Shown here one piece after another: positions 10,701 through 20,172 of a stretch of 64,000 nucleotides of DNA. This DNA is from Flavobacterium sp. (GTDB taxonomy: Bacteria > Bacteroidota > Bacteroidia > Flavobacteriales > Flavobacteriaceae). Made by a program: the position numbers and the translations under genes. The stretch spans positions 1 through 64,000 of the forward strand of contig JACMLU010000025.1 in NCBI GenBank assembly GCA_014379405.1, read 5' to 3'. Numbering within the stretch: the stretch's first letter is position 1; each line of letters opens with the position of its first letter. Under the pieces are notes generated by a model that saw only the letters and a program-made list of their open reading frames with translations, was not told the DNA's origin and did no database searches.

Positions 10701-10800
10701 GACCATTTTGTGCAAATCCATACTGAAAAAGGCAAATGAAAAAGAGTAAATGGAAGGATTTTCCTTTAAATGGATTTTTTAATTTTTTTTTCATAATCAT
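7720..10800 (-). CDS. susC: SusC/RagA-family TonB-dependent outer-membrane transporter
   Basis: Imports oligosaccharides across the outer membrane using TonB energy, with SusD. A signal peptide (ending QYGFAQ) is followed by a carboxypeptidase-D-like domain (~residues 35-115; ITGTVKDSQGATLPGA), the plug with the SusC signature (LYIIDG, then ILKDASAAAIYGSRAANG at ~200-225) and a long beta barrel ending in an aromatic-rich strand (YSLGLNVEF). The 1026-residue length is standard. No N-terminal STN/anti-sigma-interacting domain is present, so regulation is more likely through the adjacent hybrid two-component regulator than through an ECF sigma/anti-sigma pair. It is the first gene of the leftward PUL operon. 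Confidence 0.96.
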   Translation of the reverse strand: MIMKKKLKNPFKGKSFHLLFFICLFQYGFAQNGQNITGTVKDSQGATLPGANISVVGTNASTSTDIDGKFSLNNVPSSASLKVSFLGYVDQIMAVNNKSVINITLKTAENSLDEVVVIGYQSVKKRDLTGATSLIDPKKSNKIVSNSFAESIQGLASGVTVRNGGQPGQNSQIEIRGAASFVNSNPLYIIDGMIADANATINNNDIESIQILKDASAAAIYGSRAANGVIIITTKSGKKGPLKFSISSLTGVQEIPQTWDLMNNTEFAQMQTTSYVNSGLTPPTSVGANFNPNINTNWQDEIIRTGSVLDLNLSASGGGENSSYFMSGSHFENKGVLIGRSFQRSSFRINTEFKRGIVTIGENIVLTNTNTYQPLNSIDTGNPFFDMAVMLPTIPVQGDQYVNANNPGGWGIGTVDAVTYAKNQVAVNDLLREKINNAKVVGNAFIKVNILDGLSYKFNTGIEASFDFSKGIRKNGITQFNGAQRPSFIADNRARYTSFLMEHTLNYNKTYGNHNINGVVGISDQRTTRDFSLAVRSDVTELGGQVFDQINSATGTSSTEGAITDDYRTFGYLGRINYDYKNKYYLTLTGRIDKDSRFSSANRTGTFPSIAGSWRISKEDFFKVSWINDLKINASYGELGIVTLGSFDWQGTINNNTRAIIGDLPQVGSYQAKLVNPDLRWENRKTQNFGMEAALFDNSLKFSAAYYNSLSQDALVTNLPFALYLGNLGGSPPVNAGSIRNTGFEFDASYRNNSHSLKWNVSLNLTSIKNRVEAVGNQGGGIDYIQTGLTRSKVGQPLGQWYLLKTDGIFQNQAEINAYSLNGNLIQPFAKPGDIKFVDDNGDGKITDGDRAFSGSTPWPTLQTGMQLGFEFKNFDLSMQFVGIFGHELFNSVKRELDSYQNTNFRSDISPWTPTNTNTSDPRIGVATGDQGLVDNARFNSDRWLEDGSYIRLRNLQFGYNFEDAFLSKIGMSRLRLYVSGQNLFTITKYSGLDPDVQGNGILERGVDNGNWPSNRIYSLGLNVEF

Positions 10801-11024
10801 TAAACTTTAGTTGTTAATAAAAATATCCCCGTACAAGAATATTATTTGGTTAGTCAATATTAATGCTTAATCAATAAGCGGTAGATACATTCTGCTTCAA
10901 TATTTTTACAAAACGGTTCAATGGATTTTAAATCCTGTCAAAAAGTATGATTTGACACGAATTGTAAAGAAATAAATTTTTTGACATTATATTTTTTCTT
11001 AAATTTCAACTAAAAAAATATATA
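10801..11024 (+). promoter_or_regulatory. Divergent regulatory region between susC and the hybrid regulator
   Basis: This 224-bp AT-rich spacer must hold both start regions. No convincing TTG/TAnnTTTG promoter pair stands out in either direction; on the minus strand TATTCTTG around 10836-10843 is one base off consensus and lacks a correctly spaced -33 box. A regulator binding site is expected here but not identified. Confidence 0.4.
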
Positions 11025-14000
11025 ATGTTTAAAAATATCCTCATTTATTTATTTGTTGTTTTATTTCAAATAGGTTATGCTCAAAATCAAGAATACTACT
11101 TTTCACATTACAAGGTTGAAAATGGATTGTCGCATAATTCAGTTTTGTGCTCATTGCAAGATGAAAAAGGATTTTTGTGGTTTGGAACAAAAGATGGATT
11201 AAATAGATTTGACGGAAATTCATTCAAAAAATTTAGAAAGGAAATAGGCAATTCTAAAAGTTTAGGCAGCAATTTTATAGAATGCATGCACGAATTTAAT
11301 CACACTTTATGGATCGGTACTGAAAGTGGATTATACAAATACAATGAATCAAGTGAGGATTTTGACCTTGTCAAAGAGTCGCAAAATAATCCCATACTTG
11401 ACATTGAAAATGATAATGAAGGAAACATTTGGTTCATAGCACGTTCGTTGCTGTATAAGTATAATGTTAAAACAAAAACTGTCGAAAACTATCTGAAGGA
11501 TTTTATAAAAGTAGAAGAAATCACAAAAACGCCCAATGGACAGATATGGGTGGCTTTTCAGAACATTTTATATCAATATGTAAAAGAAACCAATTCATTT
11601 AAGAAATGGGAAGTCAAGTTTCAACAACCCAATTTGAACATTGTAATAAGTAAAATTTACAGTTATAACAACAGTGAAATAGTCATTGGAACTCAAAAAA
11701 ATGGTGCTTTCATTTACAATATTAAAAACAATATTGCTACTCAAATAAATTTATCAAGCAAAACCCCGCTGTATGTCAGAGATTTTGTAAAAAAAGGTAA
11801 TGACTTATGGATGGCAACCGAATCGGGTTTATACATTTATAATTTAAAAAACACTACATATAAAAATTTAAGTAAAAGTTACAATGATCCGTTTACGCTG
11901 TCCGACAACGCTCTATACGCATTGACGCTTGATAATGAAGAAGGCATTTGGATAGGATCTTATTTTGGTGGGATTAATTATTATCCAAAGCCCTACACTT
12001 TTTTTAAAAAATATTTTCCCAAAATTGGAGAAAATTCCATTAGCGGAAACGCGGTTAGAGAAATTAAGCCGGATCAAGAAGGGAATTTATGGATTGGCAC
12101 TGAAGATGCGGGAGTAAACAAACTAAATGTGAAAACCGGTGTTTTCACAAACTATCTTCCAACAGGTAATTCCAATTCCATTTCTCATTATAACATACAT
12201 GGTTTATTGGTTAATGAAAATAAATTATGGATAGGCACTTTTGAACACGGTCTTGATGTGTTGGATATCCATACAGGCTCTGTGACCAAACATTATGGCT
12301 GGCAAACGAAAGGTAATTTGTCCAGCAACTTTGTGTTTGATTTTTATAAAACCAAAAAAAATGAAATCTATGTCATCACTGCTTCTAGCATAGAATTATA
12401 CAATCCGTTAAAAGATGAATTTACAGTTTTTAAAGCTTTTCCAGAAGGCTATTTCTACACCTCATTGGTAGAAGATAAAAACGGAGCATTGTGGGCGGGT
12501 ACTTATTGGGACGGACTTTTTTATTTTGACCCAAAAACCAACACCAAACGAGTGTTCAAACATGCAAAAGAAAATAACACAAGCATAAGCAGTAACGCCA
12601 TTAATGGGATTTTTCAGGACAGCAAGAATAATCTATGGATCACTACAGAAAATGGACTTAACCAATATGATTTTAAAACAAAAAAATTTAAAAATTATAC
12701 CGTAAACAACGGTTTGCCAAGCAATGTAGTCTATTCCATTTTAGAAGATAAAAAAAACAATCTTTGGATAAGTACCTCCAAAGGTTTGGTAGAATTTGAC
12801 CCCTTTACCAAAAAAATAAAAATATTCACCAAGGCAAATGGGTTATTGAGCGATCAGTTCAACTACCATTCCTCGTATCAAGATAGTAATGGAACTATGT
12901 ATTTTGGCAGTACGGAAGGAATGGTAAGTTTTAATCCTAACACATTCATTAAAAATGAATTTAAACCTCCCATTTACATTACCAGTATAAAAATTGACAA
13001 TGAAGACATAAAGTCGGAGCGCAAAAAGGAAAAAAAATCCAACAATTCCTTAAACCAAATCACCGTTCATCTTGATGAATATACCATAAACATTGAGTTT
13101 GCGGCATTGAGTTTTAATGCTCCCGAAATGACCGAATATTGGTATAAATTAGAAGGTTTAAATGAAGATTGGGTATATTTAGGAAAAAACCACAAAGTCT
13201 CATTTACAGGTTTGTCGCCCAATGTGTATGCTTTTAAGGTAAAATCTCGTAATGGCAATGGCCAATGGAGCGAAGAATCGTCTGAACTAAAAATAGAGGT
13301 TTTGCCTCCGTTTTGGAAAAGCAACTTTGCGTATGTGTTTTACGCTCTTCTATTTCTATCAATATGTTTTTTTGTGTTAAAACAGTATCATTCAAAATCT
13401 ATAGTTAGAAATTTAAAATTCATTAAAGAATTAAATAGGAAGAAGGAAAAAGAATTATATAAAGCCAAAATAGAATTCTTTACCAATATTTCCCACGAAA
13501 TAAGAACTCCTTTGACGTTGATAAAAAGTCCGCTGGAAAAGATTCTAAAAAAGACAGATTACGACGCCGACCTGATGCAAAATCTTTCCATAATGGATAA
13601 AAACACCTCTCGGTTATTAGATTTGGTAAATCAACTGTTGGATTTCAGAAAAACTGAAATGGGTGGAACAAACCTTAATTTTGTTAAGTCTAATATTTCA
13701 GAATTAATTAGAAATGTACATACTCGATTTACTCCGATTATAAATGATAAAAAAATCAATTTTAGCTATGATTTAGGATTTGAGGATGTTTTTGCCATTG
13801 TGGATACCGAAGTTTTAAATAAAATACTAAGCAATCTTTTTAGTAATGCCATTAAATATTCCAATCATATAATAACCTTGTCTTTATCACAAGAGGATGA
13901 TGTTTTCAAAATTGTAATAAAAAATGATGGAAAACTTATCTCCGCCCATTTAAAGGACAAAATATTTGAACCCTTTTTTGTGATAACAGAAAAAACAGAC

Positions 14001-14978
14001 CAATCTAGTACTGGAATTGGTCTTGCTTTGGCACATTCATTGGTAGAACTTCACAAGGGCAGCCTTGTTTTGGATCACACGGTTTTGGATATGAATGCGT
14101 TTGTACTTACTTTACCGATACATCAAACACTTGAATTTAAACTATTTGATGACACGGATACCCCTGAAATAAATAAAGACATTTTCGAACCATTAGCCAC
14201 ATCCAACACAATACACACTCCCAAAATACTTGTTGTGGAAGATAATGAAGATTTATTGGACTTTATTGCAAAGGAATTATCACTTGAATATCAGGTCATA
14301 AAGGCTACAAATGCCCAAATCGCCCTCAAAATATTGAGCACTGAAAACGTACAATTGATTGTGAGCGACATAATGATGCCCGGAATGGATGGATTTAATT
14401 TTTGTAAAGAAATTAAAACAAACTTAGAAACAAGCCATATTCCAATAATACTTTTAACTGCAAAAACAACGCTCAATGCCAAGATAAAAGGATTAGAATT
14501 TGGTGCAGATGCCTATATTGAAAAACCGTTTTCAATGGAACATTTAAAAGTCCAAATTAGTAACTTATTGTCAAATAGAACAACATTAATTGAGTATTAT
14601 TCCAGTTCTCCGTTGGCTCACGTCAAAAGCATTGCACATTCAACCATCGACGAAATATTTATAAAAAAACTCGATGAGTTTATCTATTTAAACATTTCCG
14701 ACAATAAATTAAGTGTTGATATGTTGGCCGAGAAAATGAATATGAGTAAATCGACCTTGTACAGAAAAATTAAAAACATTACCGACTTAAGCCCCAATGA
14801 ATTAATAAACATATCTCGTCTAAAAAAAGCAGCCGAATTCTTGACAACTGGTGATTATAAAATTTATGAGATAGCAGAAATGGTGGGGTATAGCTCACAC
14901 ATAAGCTTGCTAAGGAATTTTCAAAAGCAATTTGGCATGACTCCTAGTGAATATCTTAAATCAGAACAAAAGGAGTAA
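11025..14978 (+). CDS. Hybrid two-component system sensor-regulator (HTCS) of the PUL
   Basis: One-protein sensor and transcription factor. Order: signal peptide (ending IGYAQ); periplasmic two-component propeller repeats (LWFGT, IWIGT, LWIST-type repeats, ~25-690); Y_Y_Y domain (~690-765); one membrane helix (~768-787); histidine kinase with the H-box FFTNISHEIRTPL (His ~824) and ATPase domain ending with GIGLALAHSL; receiver with phospho-acceptor Asp1115 in SDIMMPGMDG; and a C-terminal AraC HTH (~1215-1315). These proteins bind an oligosaccharide in the periplasm and activate the adjacent PUL. It is divergent from susC, the usual arrangement. All catalytic motifs look intact. Confidence 0.95.
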   Translation: MFKNILIYLFVVLFQIGYAQNQEYYFSHYKVENGLSHNSVLCSLQDEKGFLWFGTKDGLNRFDGNSFKKFRKEIGNSKSLGSNFIECMHEFNHTLWIGTESGLYKYNESSEDFDLVKESQNNPILDIENDNEGNIWFIARSLLYKYNVKTKTVENYLKDFIKVEEITKTPNGQIWVAFQNILYQYVKETNSFKKWEVKFQQPNLNIVISKIYSYNNSEIVIGTQKNGAFIYNIKNNIATQINLSSKTPLYVRDFVKKGNDLWMATESGLYIYNLKNTTYKNLSKSYNDPFTLSDNALYALTLDNEEGIWIGSYFGGINYYPKPYTFFKKYFPKIGENSISGNAVREIKPDQEGNLWIGTEDAGVNKLNVKTGVFTNYLPTGNSNSISHYNIHGLLVNENKLWIGTFEHGLDVLDIHTGSVTKHYGWQTKGNLSSNFVFDFYKTKKNEIYVITASSIELYNPLKDEFTVFKAFPEGYFYTSLVEDKNGALWAGTYWDGLFYFDPKTNTKRVFKHAKENNTSISSNAINGIFQDSKNNLWITTENGLNQYDFKTKKFKNYTVNNGLPSNVVYSILEDKKNNLWISTSKGLVEFDPFTKKIKIFTKANGLLSDQFNYHSSYQDSNGTMYFGSTEGMVSFNPNTFIKNEFKPPIYITSIKIDNEDIKSERKKEKKSNNSLNQITVHLDEYTINIEFAALSFNAPEMTEYWYKLEGLNEDWVYLGKNHKVSFTGLSPNVYAFKVKSRNGNGQWSEESSELKIEVLPPFWKSNFAYVFYALLFLSICFFVLKQYHSKSIVRNLKFIKELNRKKEKELYKAKIEFFTNISHEIRTPLTLIKSPLEKILKKTDYDADLMQNLSIMDKNTSRLLDLVNQLLDFRKTEMGGTNLNFVKSNISELIRNVHTRFTPIINDKKINFSYDLGFEDVFAIVDTEVLNKILSNLFSNAIKYSNHIITLSLSQEDDVFKIVIKNDGKLISAHLKDKIFEPFFVITEKTDQSSTGIGLALAHSLVELHKGSLVLDHTVLDMNAFVLTLPIHQTLEFKLFDDTDTPEINKDIFEPLATSNTIHTPKILVVEDNEDLLDFIAKELSLEYQVIKATNAQIALKILSTENVQLIVSDIMMPGMDGFNFCKEIKTNLETSHIPIILLTAKTTLNAKIKGLEFGADAYIEKPFSMEHLKVQISNLLSNRTTLIEYYSSSPLAHVKSIAHSTIDEIFIKKLDEFIYLNISDNKLSVDMLAEKMNMSKSTLYRKIKNITDLSPNELINISRLKKAAEFLTTGDYKIYEIAEMVGYSSHISLLRNFQKQFGMTPSEYLKSEQKE

Positions 14979-15333
14979 TTAAATCAGCAAACCAATCCTT
15001 TTTACTGGTTTTTAAAATAATTTCTAGTTTTTACAACAAACTTTCATCAATAGTCGTCAACTCTTGAATAAAATTAAATTTTCTTGTTGCTAAATTCATA
15101 ACTTAAAATTTTAGTCTAACAAATGTGTTTATTTTGATTGGCTTTTAAAAATAAATCCTGAAATTTAACTAACTATTTCATTTTCAATCATAAAAAAAGG
15201 AAGTTGTATTAAATCGATATTTTATTTGATTGAGAAATTGACGAGGTAGAGGAATTTTCACTAACACACGATAATATATTATACACTATTTAGAAAGAAA
15301 AACCGTATATTGTTAGCTCTATATAATATAAAA
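14979..15333. other. Intergenic region at the right end of the PUL
   Basis: 355 bp with no gene. It has a weak hairpin just after the HTCS stop (AAACCA 14989-14994 with TGGTTT at about 15006-15011, then T-rich), the right copy of the 40-bp repeat (15209-15248), and otherwise AT-rich sequence. The repeat copy translates as KSIFYLIEKLTR followed by a stop, the remnant end of an oxidoreductase-like gene. Confidence 0.6.
15209..15248 (+). repeat. 40-bp direct repeat, right copy (orphan gene 3' end)
   Basis: Matches 687-726 at 36 of 40 positions and keeps the reading frame and the terminal stop, but no gene body precedes it. It is a possible right boundary of a ~14.5-kb inserted segment. Confidence 0.7.
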
Positions 15334-16018
15334 ATGAAAAGATATACTTTATTGTTTTTGCTAACATTTCAAATGGTATTTTCACAAGAAATAGTAGTAA
15401 AAGGCAAAGCGTTTAATTCAGAAAAATTCAATGACAGAGATGTTTATATTTTCAAAAATGATACTATTAATAAATTAAGAAAAGTTAGTAAATCATACTA
15501 TACTTTTTGGAAAGAGCATTCAAAGTTTAAAAATAGATTTGGTGATTAAAAATATCTATGGTGATTTTAAAAAAGACACTATTCAATTCACCTCTTATGC
15601 ACATTCTTCTCCACTTGAACAAAATTATATTCCATTTAAGACTAGTTTTGCGGATTATGACTATTGTTTATTATACGTTTTGAAATATAAAGGAGAAATA
15701 ATTCAAGTAAAGTATTTGTTTGATGATGTTTATATGATATCAGAAGGCAAGTGGGCGACGCAACTAAAACCAAAAGGACTATTTAACACAATCTCTCCTG
15801 ACTCATATAAACCAGAAAAAATAAATTTCGGAAGACCAATTGAGTTTGAGTATGAAGATAGATTTTACAAAGAAATATATCAAAATTTCCCAGCAGCTTA
15901 CAACACTGTAAGCGATGGAAAAATCACTGTAAATTATGGCTATTATGTTGAAGATTTATTTAAAATCAGAAAATCAGAATGGTTGAAACAATATGATTAC
16001 TTGATAAAACAACAATAA
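15334..16018 (+). pseudogene. Small secreted protein gene with a frameshift
   Basis: The ATG at 15334 opens a frame with a clear signal peptide (MKRYTLLFLLTFQMVFSQ) that stops at 15549. A second frame, open from about 15480, continues to 16018 and carries the rest of the protein (~155 residues, no recognised domain). Removing one A from the five-A run at 15529-15533 joins them as ...HSKFKIDLVIKNIYGDF..., giving ~227 residues. This is either real gene decay, a slippage site, or a sequencing error. It converges with mfd with only 8 bp between the stops. No family was recognised. Confidence 0.6.
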
Positions 16019-16026
16019 ATAATCTC

Positions 16027-19000
16027 TTAATCCTTCCCCAACATCTCCATCAATTCCAAAGCTCTTCTTGTCGTTTTTACATTGTCAAAAGTCAATAAAA
16101 GTCTTAAACCAGAAGGGGTTTGTTTTTCTTTCATTACACAAATGTTGCTGTTTTTTTGCACAAACTGAATCACTTTATGAAAACGGCTCGAAGTATAAAA
16201 ATCCGATTGTTGATCAGACACAAAATAACCAATCATCTTACCTTTTTTCATTACCAGTTTTTCGATTCCTACTTTTGTAGCAACCCATTTGATGCGAATA
16301 CTGTTCATCAAAGCATTGGCTCGTGGCGGCATTGGACCAAAACGGTCAATCAGTTTGTTTTGGAAAACAACCAATTCTTCTTCGTTGGTTACATTGCCCA
16401 GTTCGTTGTACAAACTCAAACGCTCCGTAACATTATTGATGTATTCATCCGAAAACAACAACTCAAAATCAGTATCGATTTGCAGGTCTTTTACGTATTC
16501 TTTTTCAACTCCGCTATCTTCGTTTTCATACAAATCCTTGAATTCGTTTTCCTTCAACTCATCGATGGCTTCGTTCATAATTTTTTGGTAAGTGTCAAAA
16601 CCAATTTCGTTGATGAAACCACTTTGTTCGCCTCCTAATAAATCTCCCGCACCACGAATTTCCAAATCCTTCATCGCAATATTAAAACCGCTTCCCAGTT
16701 CCGAGAATTGTTCCAAAGCCTGAATTCGTTTTCGAGCATCATCCGTCATCGCTGAATAAGGCGGACAAATAAAATAACAAAACGCTTTCTTGTTGCTACG
16801 ACCGACACGACCTCGCATTTGATGCAAATCGGAAAGTCCAAAATTATTCGCATTATTGATAAAAATCGTATTCGCATTCGGAACGTCCAATCCGCTTTCG
16901 ATAATAGTTGTGGCAACCAAAACATCGAATTCACCGTTCATAAAAGCCAACATTAATTCTTCCAACTTACTGCCTTCCATTTGACCGTGACCAATTCCTA
17001 CTCGGGCATCAGGTACCAAACGCTGAATCATTCCCGCCACTTCCTTAATGTTTTCTATTCGATTATTGATAAAGAAAACCTGTCCGTTACGCTGAATTTC
17101 ATACGAAATTGCATCCCGAATCAACTCTTCGCTAAAACCAACCACATTCGTTTCGATAGGATAACGATTGGGCGGAGGCGTTGTAATTACGGATAAATCA
17201 CGTGCTGCCATCAACGAAAACTGCAAAGTTCTCGGAATTGGCGTTGCCGTCAATGTCAAAGTATCGACATTGGCAGCGATGGTTTTGAGTTTGTCCTTTA
17301 CGTTCACTCCAAATTTTTGTTCCTCGTCGACAATCAATAATCCAAGGTCTTTGAAAACCACATTTTTGTTGACCAATTGATGAGTTCCAATAACTATATC
17401 AAGTTTACCTTCTGCTAATTGTTTGAGGGTTTCTGCTTTTTGTTTGGCAGTTCTAAAACGGTTCAAATAACCGATAGAAACTGGCATATCTTTCAACCTT
17501 TCAGTAAAAGTTCTATAATGTTGGTAGGCCAAAATCGTTGTTGGAACCAAAATCGCAACTTGTTTACTATTATCAACAGCTTTGAAAGCGGCACGAATCG
17601 CCACTTCGGTTTTTCCAAAACCAACATCTCCACAAACCAATCGATCCATCGGTCGGTCGCTTTCCATATCGGCTTTAACTTCGGCAGTTGATTTGGTTTG
17701 GTCGGGCGTATCTTCGTAGATGAAGGAACTTTCCAATTCGTTTTGCAAATAACTATCAGGCGCAAAACGGAATCCTTTCTCCAATTTTCTTTTGGCGTAC
17801 AATTGAATCAGATTGAACGCAATGTGTTTGACTCTCGCCTTGGTTTTCTGCTTTAGTATCTTCCAAGCATTCGAACCTAATTTATAAATTTTGGGTGGCG
17901 TTCCGTCTTTTCCGTTGAATTTCGAAATTTTGTAAAGCGAGTGAATGCTCACATACACAATATCATTGTCGGCATAAACCAGCTTGATGGCTTCTTGGGT
18001 TTTGCCTTCGACTTGAATTTTTTGCAAACCTCCAAATCGTCCAATTCCGTGATCGATATGGGTTACATAATCGCCAACAGTCAAAGTTGTCAGCTCCTTT
18101 AAAGTGATATTTTGCTTCTTCGAAACATTACTTTTGATACTAAATTTATGATAACGCTCAAAAATTTGGTGATCGGTATAACAAGCCAATTGATTTTCTT
18201 TGTCGATAAATCCTTGATAAATGGGCAAAACAATGGTGTTGTATTGCTTTCGAATGTTCTCGGAATTTTCTTCATCCAAAGTTTCGAAAATATCGTGAAA
18301 CCGTTTGGCTTGAGCATCATTCGAACAAAACAAATAATTTTTGTAACCGTTGAAATGATTGTCATTCAAATTATTCAACAATAAATCGAATTGTTTATTA
18401 AACGAGGGTTGCGGTTTGATATGAAAATCAAATGCTTTTTTGGTTTTATAAATAGGCTTCGAACTCAATTCGACAACCGAAAAATCGAGACTTTTCTTGA
18501 TGAATTCTGTCTGGTTTAAAAACAATTGATTCGGTGCAACGTGATTTACCGTAGCATTCAGATTCTCGAAAATCTCGGTAGCTTTGGCAAAAAGTCTATC
18601 CAATTTAGTAAAAAGAGAATCCGTATCTTGGATAAATAAAACCGTTTGATTGTTGATGTATTCCAAGAAACTTTCGCGGTTTTCCTGAAAAAATTTATTC
18701 TCCACGTTGGGAATAATGGTGATTTTCTTTTGCTTCTCGATGGACAATTGTGTTTCTACATCAAAGCTTCGAATACTGTCGACTTCATTACCAAAAAACT
18801 CGATTCGGTACGGATTATCATTCGAAAAAGAAAAAACGTCAACAATTCCTCCACGAACGGAGAATTCACCAGGTTCAGTAATAAAATCTACTCTTTTGAA
18901 TTCGTATTCGAACAACACTTCATTGATAAAATCAATAGAGATTTGGTCGCCAACAGCTACTTTCAAAGTATTTTTATCCAACTCTTTTCTAGTCACCACT

Positions 19001-19392
19001 TTTTCGAAAAGCGCTTCGGGATAAGTGACAATAACAGCCGGTTTCTTTCGGGAATTGATGCGGTTCAATACTTCAGCACGAAGCAGAACATTGGCATTAT
19101 CGGTGTCTTCAATTTGGTAGGGACGACGATAGGAACCAGGATAGAAAAGCACATCCTCATCGCCTATCATTTGTTCAAGGTCGTTCAAATAATAAGCCGC
19201 TTCTTCCTTGTCGTTTAAGATAAGTAAAAATGGCTTTTCGGTTTTTTTGAAAAGTGATTGCACCACAAACGAAAGCGACGAACCTATCAATCCATTCAAT
19301 TGGATTTTTAAGTCGGCTTGTTGCAAACTATCGACAATTTGCTTGATTTTTGGCGAATTATCGTAGATCGAATATAGATTTTTTTTACTCAA
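16027..19392 (-). CDS. mfd: Transcription-repair coupling factor Mfd
   Basis: ATP-dependent translocase that removes RNA polymerase stalled at DNA lesions and recruits UvrA. At 1121 residues it has all expected parts: UvrB-like N-terminus (FYPGSYRRPYQIEDTDNANVL region), RNA-polymerase-interacting/CarD-like domain (VGDYVTHIDHGIGRFGGL), SF2 translocase with Walker A GDVGFGKTEVA, box LIVDEEQKFGV and motif III LTATPIPRTL, then motifs IESGLDVPNANT and MRGRVGRS, and the C-terminal TRCF domain. The start is TTG at 19390-19392, because homology (LYSIYDNSPK) begins at once and no in-frame ATG precedes it. It overlaps the upstream lipoprotein gene by 8 bp, suggesting coupled translation. Confidence 0.97.
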   Translation of the reverse strand: MSKKNLYSIYDNSPKIKQIVDSLQQADLKIQLNGLIGSSLSFVVQSLFKKTEKPFLLILNDKEEAAYYLNDLEQMIGDEDVLFYPGSYRRPYQIEDTDNANVLLRAEVLNRINSRKKPAVIVTYPEALFEKVVTRKELDKNTLKVAVGDQISIDFINEVLFEYEFKRVDFITEPGEFSVRGGIVDVFSFSNDNPYRIEFFGNEVDSIRSFDVETQLSIEKQKKITIIPNVENKFFQENRESFLEYINNQTVLFIQDTDSLFTKLDRLFAKATEIFENLNATVNHVAPNQLFLNQTEFIKKSLDFSVVELSSKPIYKTKKAFDFHIKPQPSFNKQFDLLLNNLNDNHFNGYKNYLFCSNDAQAKRFHDIFETLDEENSENIRKQYNTIVLPIYQGFIDKENQLACYTDHQIFERYHKFSIKSNVSKKQNITLKELTTLTVGDYVTHIDHGIGRFGGLQKIQVEGKTQEAIKLVYADNDIVYVSIHSLYKISKFNGKDGTPPKIYKLGSNAWKILKQKTKARVKHIAFNLIQLYAKRKLEKGFRFAPDSYLQNELESSFIYEDTPDQTKSTAEVKADMESDRPMDRLVCGDVGFGKTEVAIRAAFKAVDNSKQVAILVPTTILAYQHYRTFTERLKDMPVSIGYLNRFRTAKQKAETLKQLAEGKLDIVIGTHQLVNKNVVFKDLGLLIVDEEQKFGVNVKDKLKTIAANVDTLTLTATPIPRTLQFSLMAARDLSVITTPPPNRYPIETNVVGFSEELIRDAISYEIQRNGQVFFINNRIENIKEVAGMIQRLVPDARVGIGHGQMEGSKLEELMLAFMNGEFDVLVATTIIESGLDVPNANTIFINNANNFGLSDLHQMRGRVGRSNKKAFCYFICPPYSAMTDDARKRIQALEQFSELGSGFNIAMKDLEIRGAGDLLGGEQSGFINEIGFDTYQKIMNEAIDELKENEFKDLYENEDSGVEKEYVKDLQIDTDFELLFSDEYINNVTERLSLYNELGNVTNEEELVVFQNKLIDRFGPMPPRANALMNSIRIKWVATKVGIEKLVMKKGKMIGYFVSDQQSDFYTSSRFHKVIQFVQKNSNICVMKEKQTPSGLRLLLTFDNVKTTRRALELMEMLGKD

Positions 19393-19996
19393 CTCGAGGG
19401 ATATTTGGGTCTGGTTGTATCTGTGGTGTATTTGGAATCGCTCTTGTAGTATCCAACATTTTTAATAATTCTGACTCTCCTTCTTCGAGAGGGATTTTGC
19501 TTTTTTGCACAATTTTGTCCATTTGGTTTTGCAAGGAAACCAATTCTATATTGATTTCAGGAATTAAGGCAACCACTTTCTGATCGGGAATGTCTTTCAA
19601 ATGAATGTATAAATTTAGCATTCGAACCTTGGTTATAAGAACTGCAATCCTGCTTTTTAGTTGAGGTTTGTCAAAATTTAATGGAATATTGCTATTCAAT
19701 GCCATCACTTTCTTGGAAAGTTCCGCTGATTTTTTCTGGAAAGCACCAATGGTTTTCTTTGGTTTTTGATCTAATTCAGACAAAAATTGTCGCCATTCGT
19801 TCCAACCCAATACTGTGGATCGTGAAGTTTCATTGATTGGGTTGGCATTAAACACCCAAGCTTTATTGATATTCGAAAAAATGACTTCTCTCTTTAGTGC
19901 ATCTTTCTTGTTTTCGACAAGGCGTTTTTCGTTTTCATCTTTACAGGAATTTAAAACAAAAAACAAGGAAAGAAGATATATAAATTTCAATTTCAT
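19385..19996 (-). CDS. Hypothetical lipoprotein coupled to mfd
   Basis: The start at 19994-19996 is chosen because it gives a lipoprotein signal (MKLKFIYLLSLFFVLNSCKD); the frame is open 20 codons further upstream. The mature part (~185 residues) is helical and charged with no recognised domain; it contains GWNEWRQFLSEL near residue 65 and a Pro-rich tail. The stop codon overlaps the TTG start of mfd by 8 bp, so the two are cotranscribed and probably coupled. A role linked to Mfd is not implied, since such pairs often share only expression. Confidence 0.75.
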   Translation of the reverse strand: MKLKFIYLLSLFFVLNSCKDENEKRLVENKKDALKREVIFSNINKAWVFNANPINETSRSTVLGWNEWRQFLSELDQKPKKTIGAFQKKSAELSKKVMALNSNIPLNFDKPQLKSRIAVLITKVRMLNLYIHLKDIPDQKVVALIPEINIELVSLQNQMDKIVQKSKIPLEEGESELLKMLDTTRAIPNTPQIQPDPNIPRVE

Positions 19997-20172
19997 TTCA
20001 ATTTCATTAGGGCGTAAAGTTACAAATAAAGCGTACACAATAAAAAAACTATGCACAGGAAGTACATAGTTTTTTGATGTTCTATAAAGTCGAAATATAT
20101 TTTTAAAAACTGTAATTGACGCTTATCCCAAATACCTATTTGATTTAAAAATTCAACCAAATTAAAATCGCA

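Noticed and set aside
16120..16638. 172-codon rightward frame opposite the mfd 3' end
   Set aside because: Antisense shadow of the conserved C-terminal Mfd domain; composition is Phe/Asn-rich as expected for the complement of Lys/Glu codons.
18646..19218. 190-codon rightward open frame opposite mfd
   Set aside because: It lies entirely within the conserved mfd gene on the other strand, has no start signal or family resemblance, and mfd explains the openness through its codon use.
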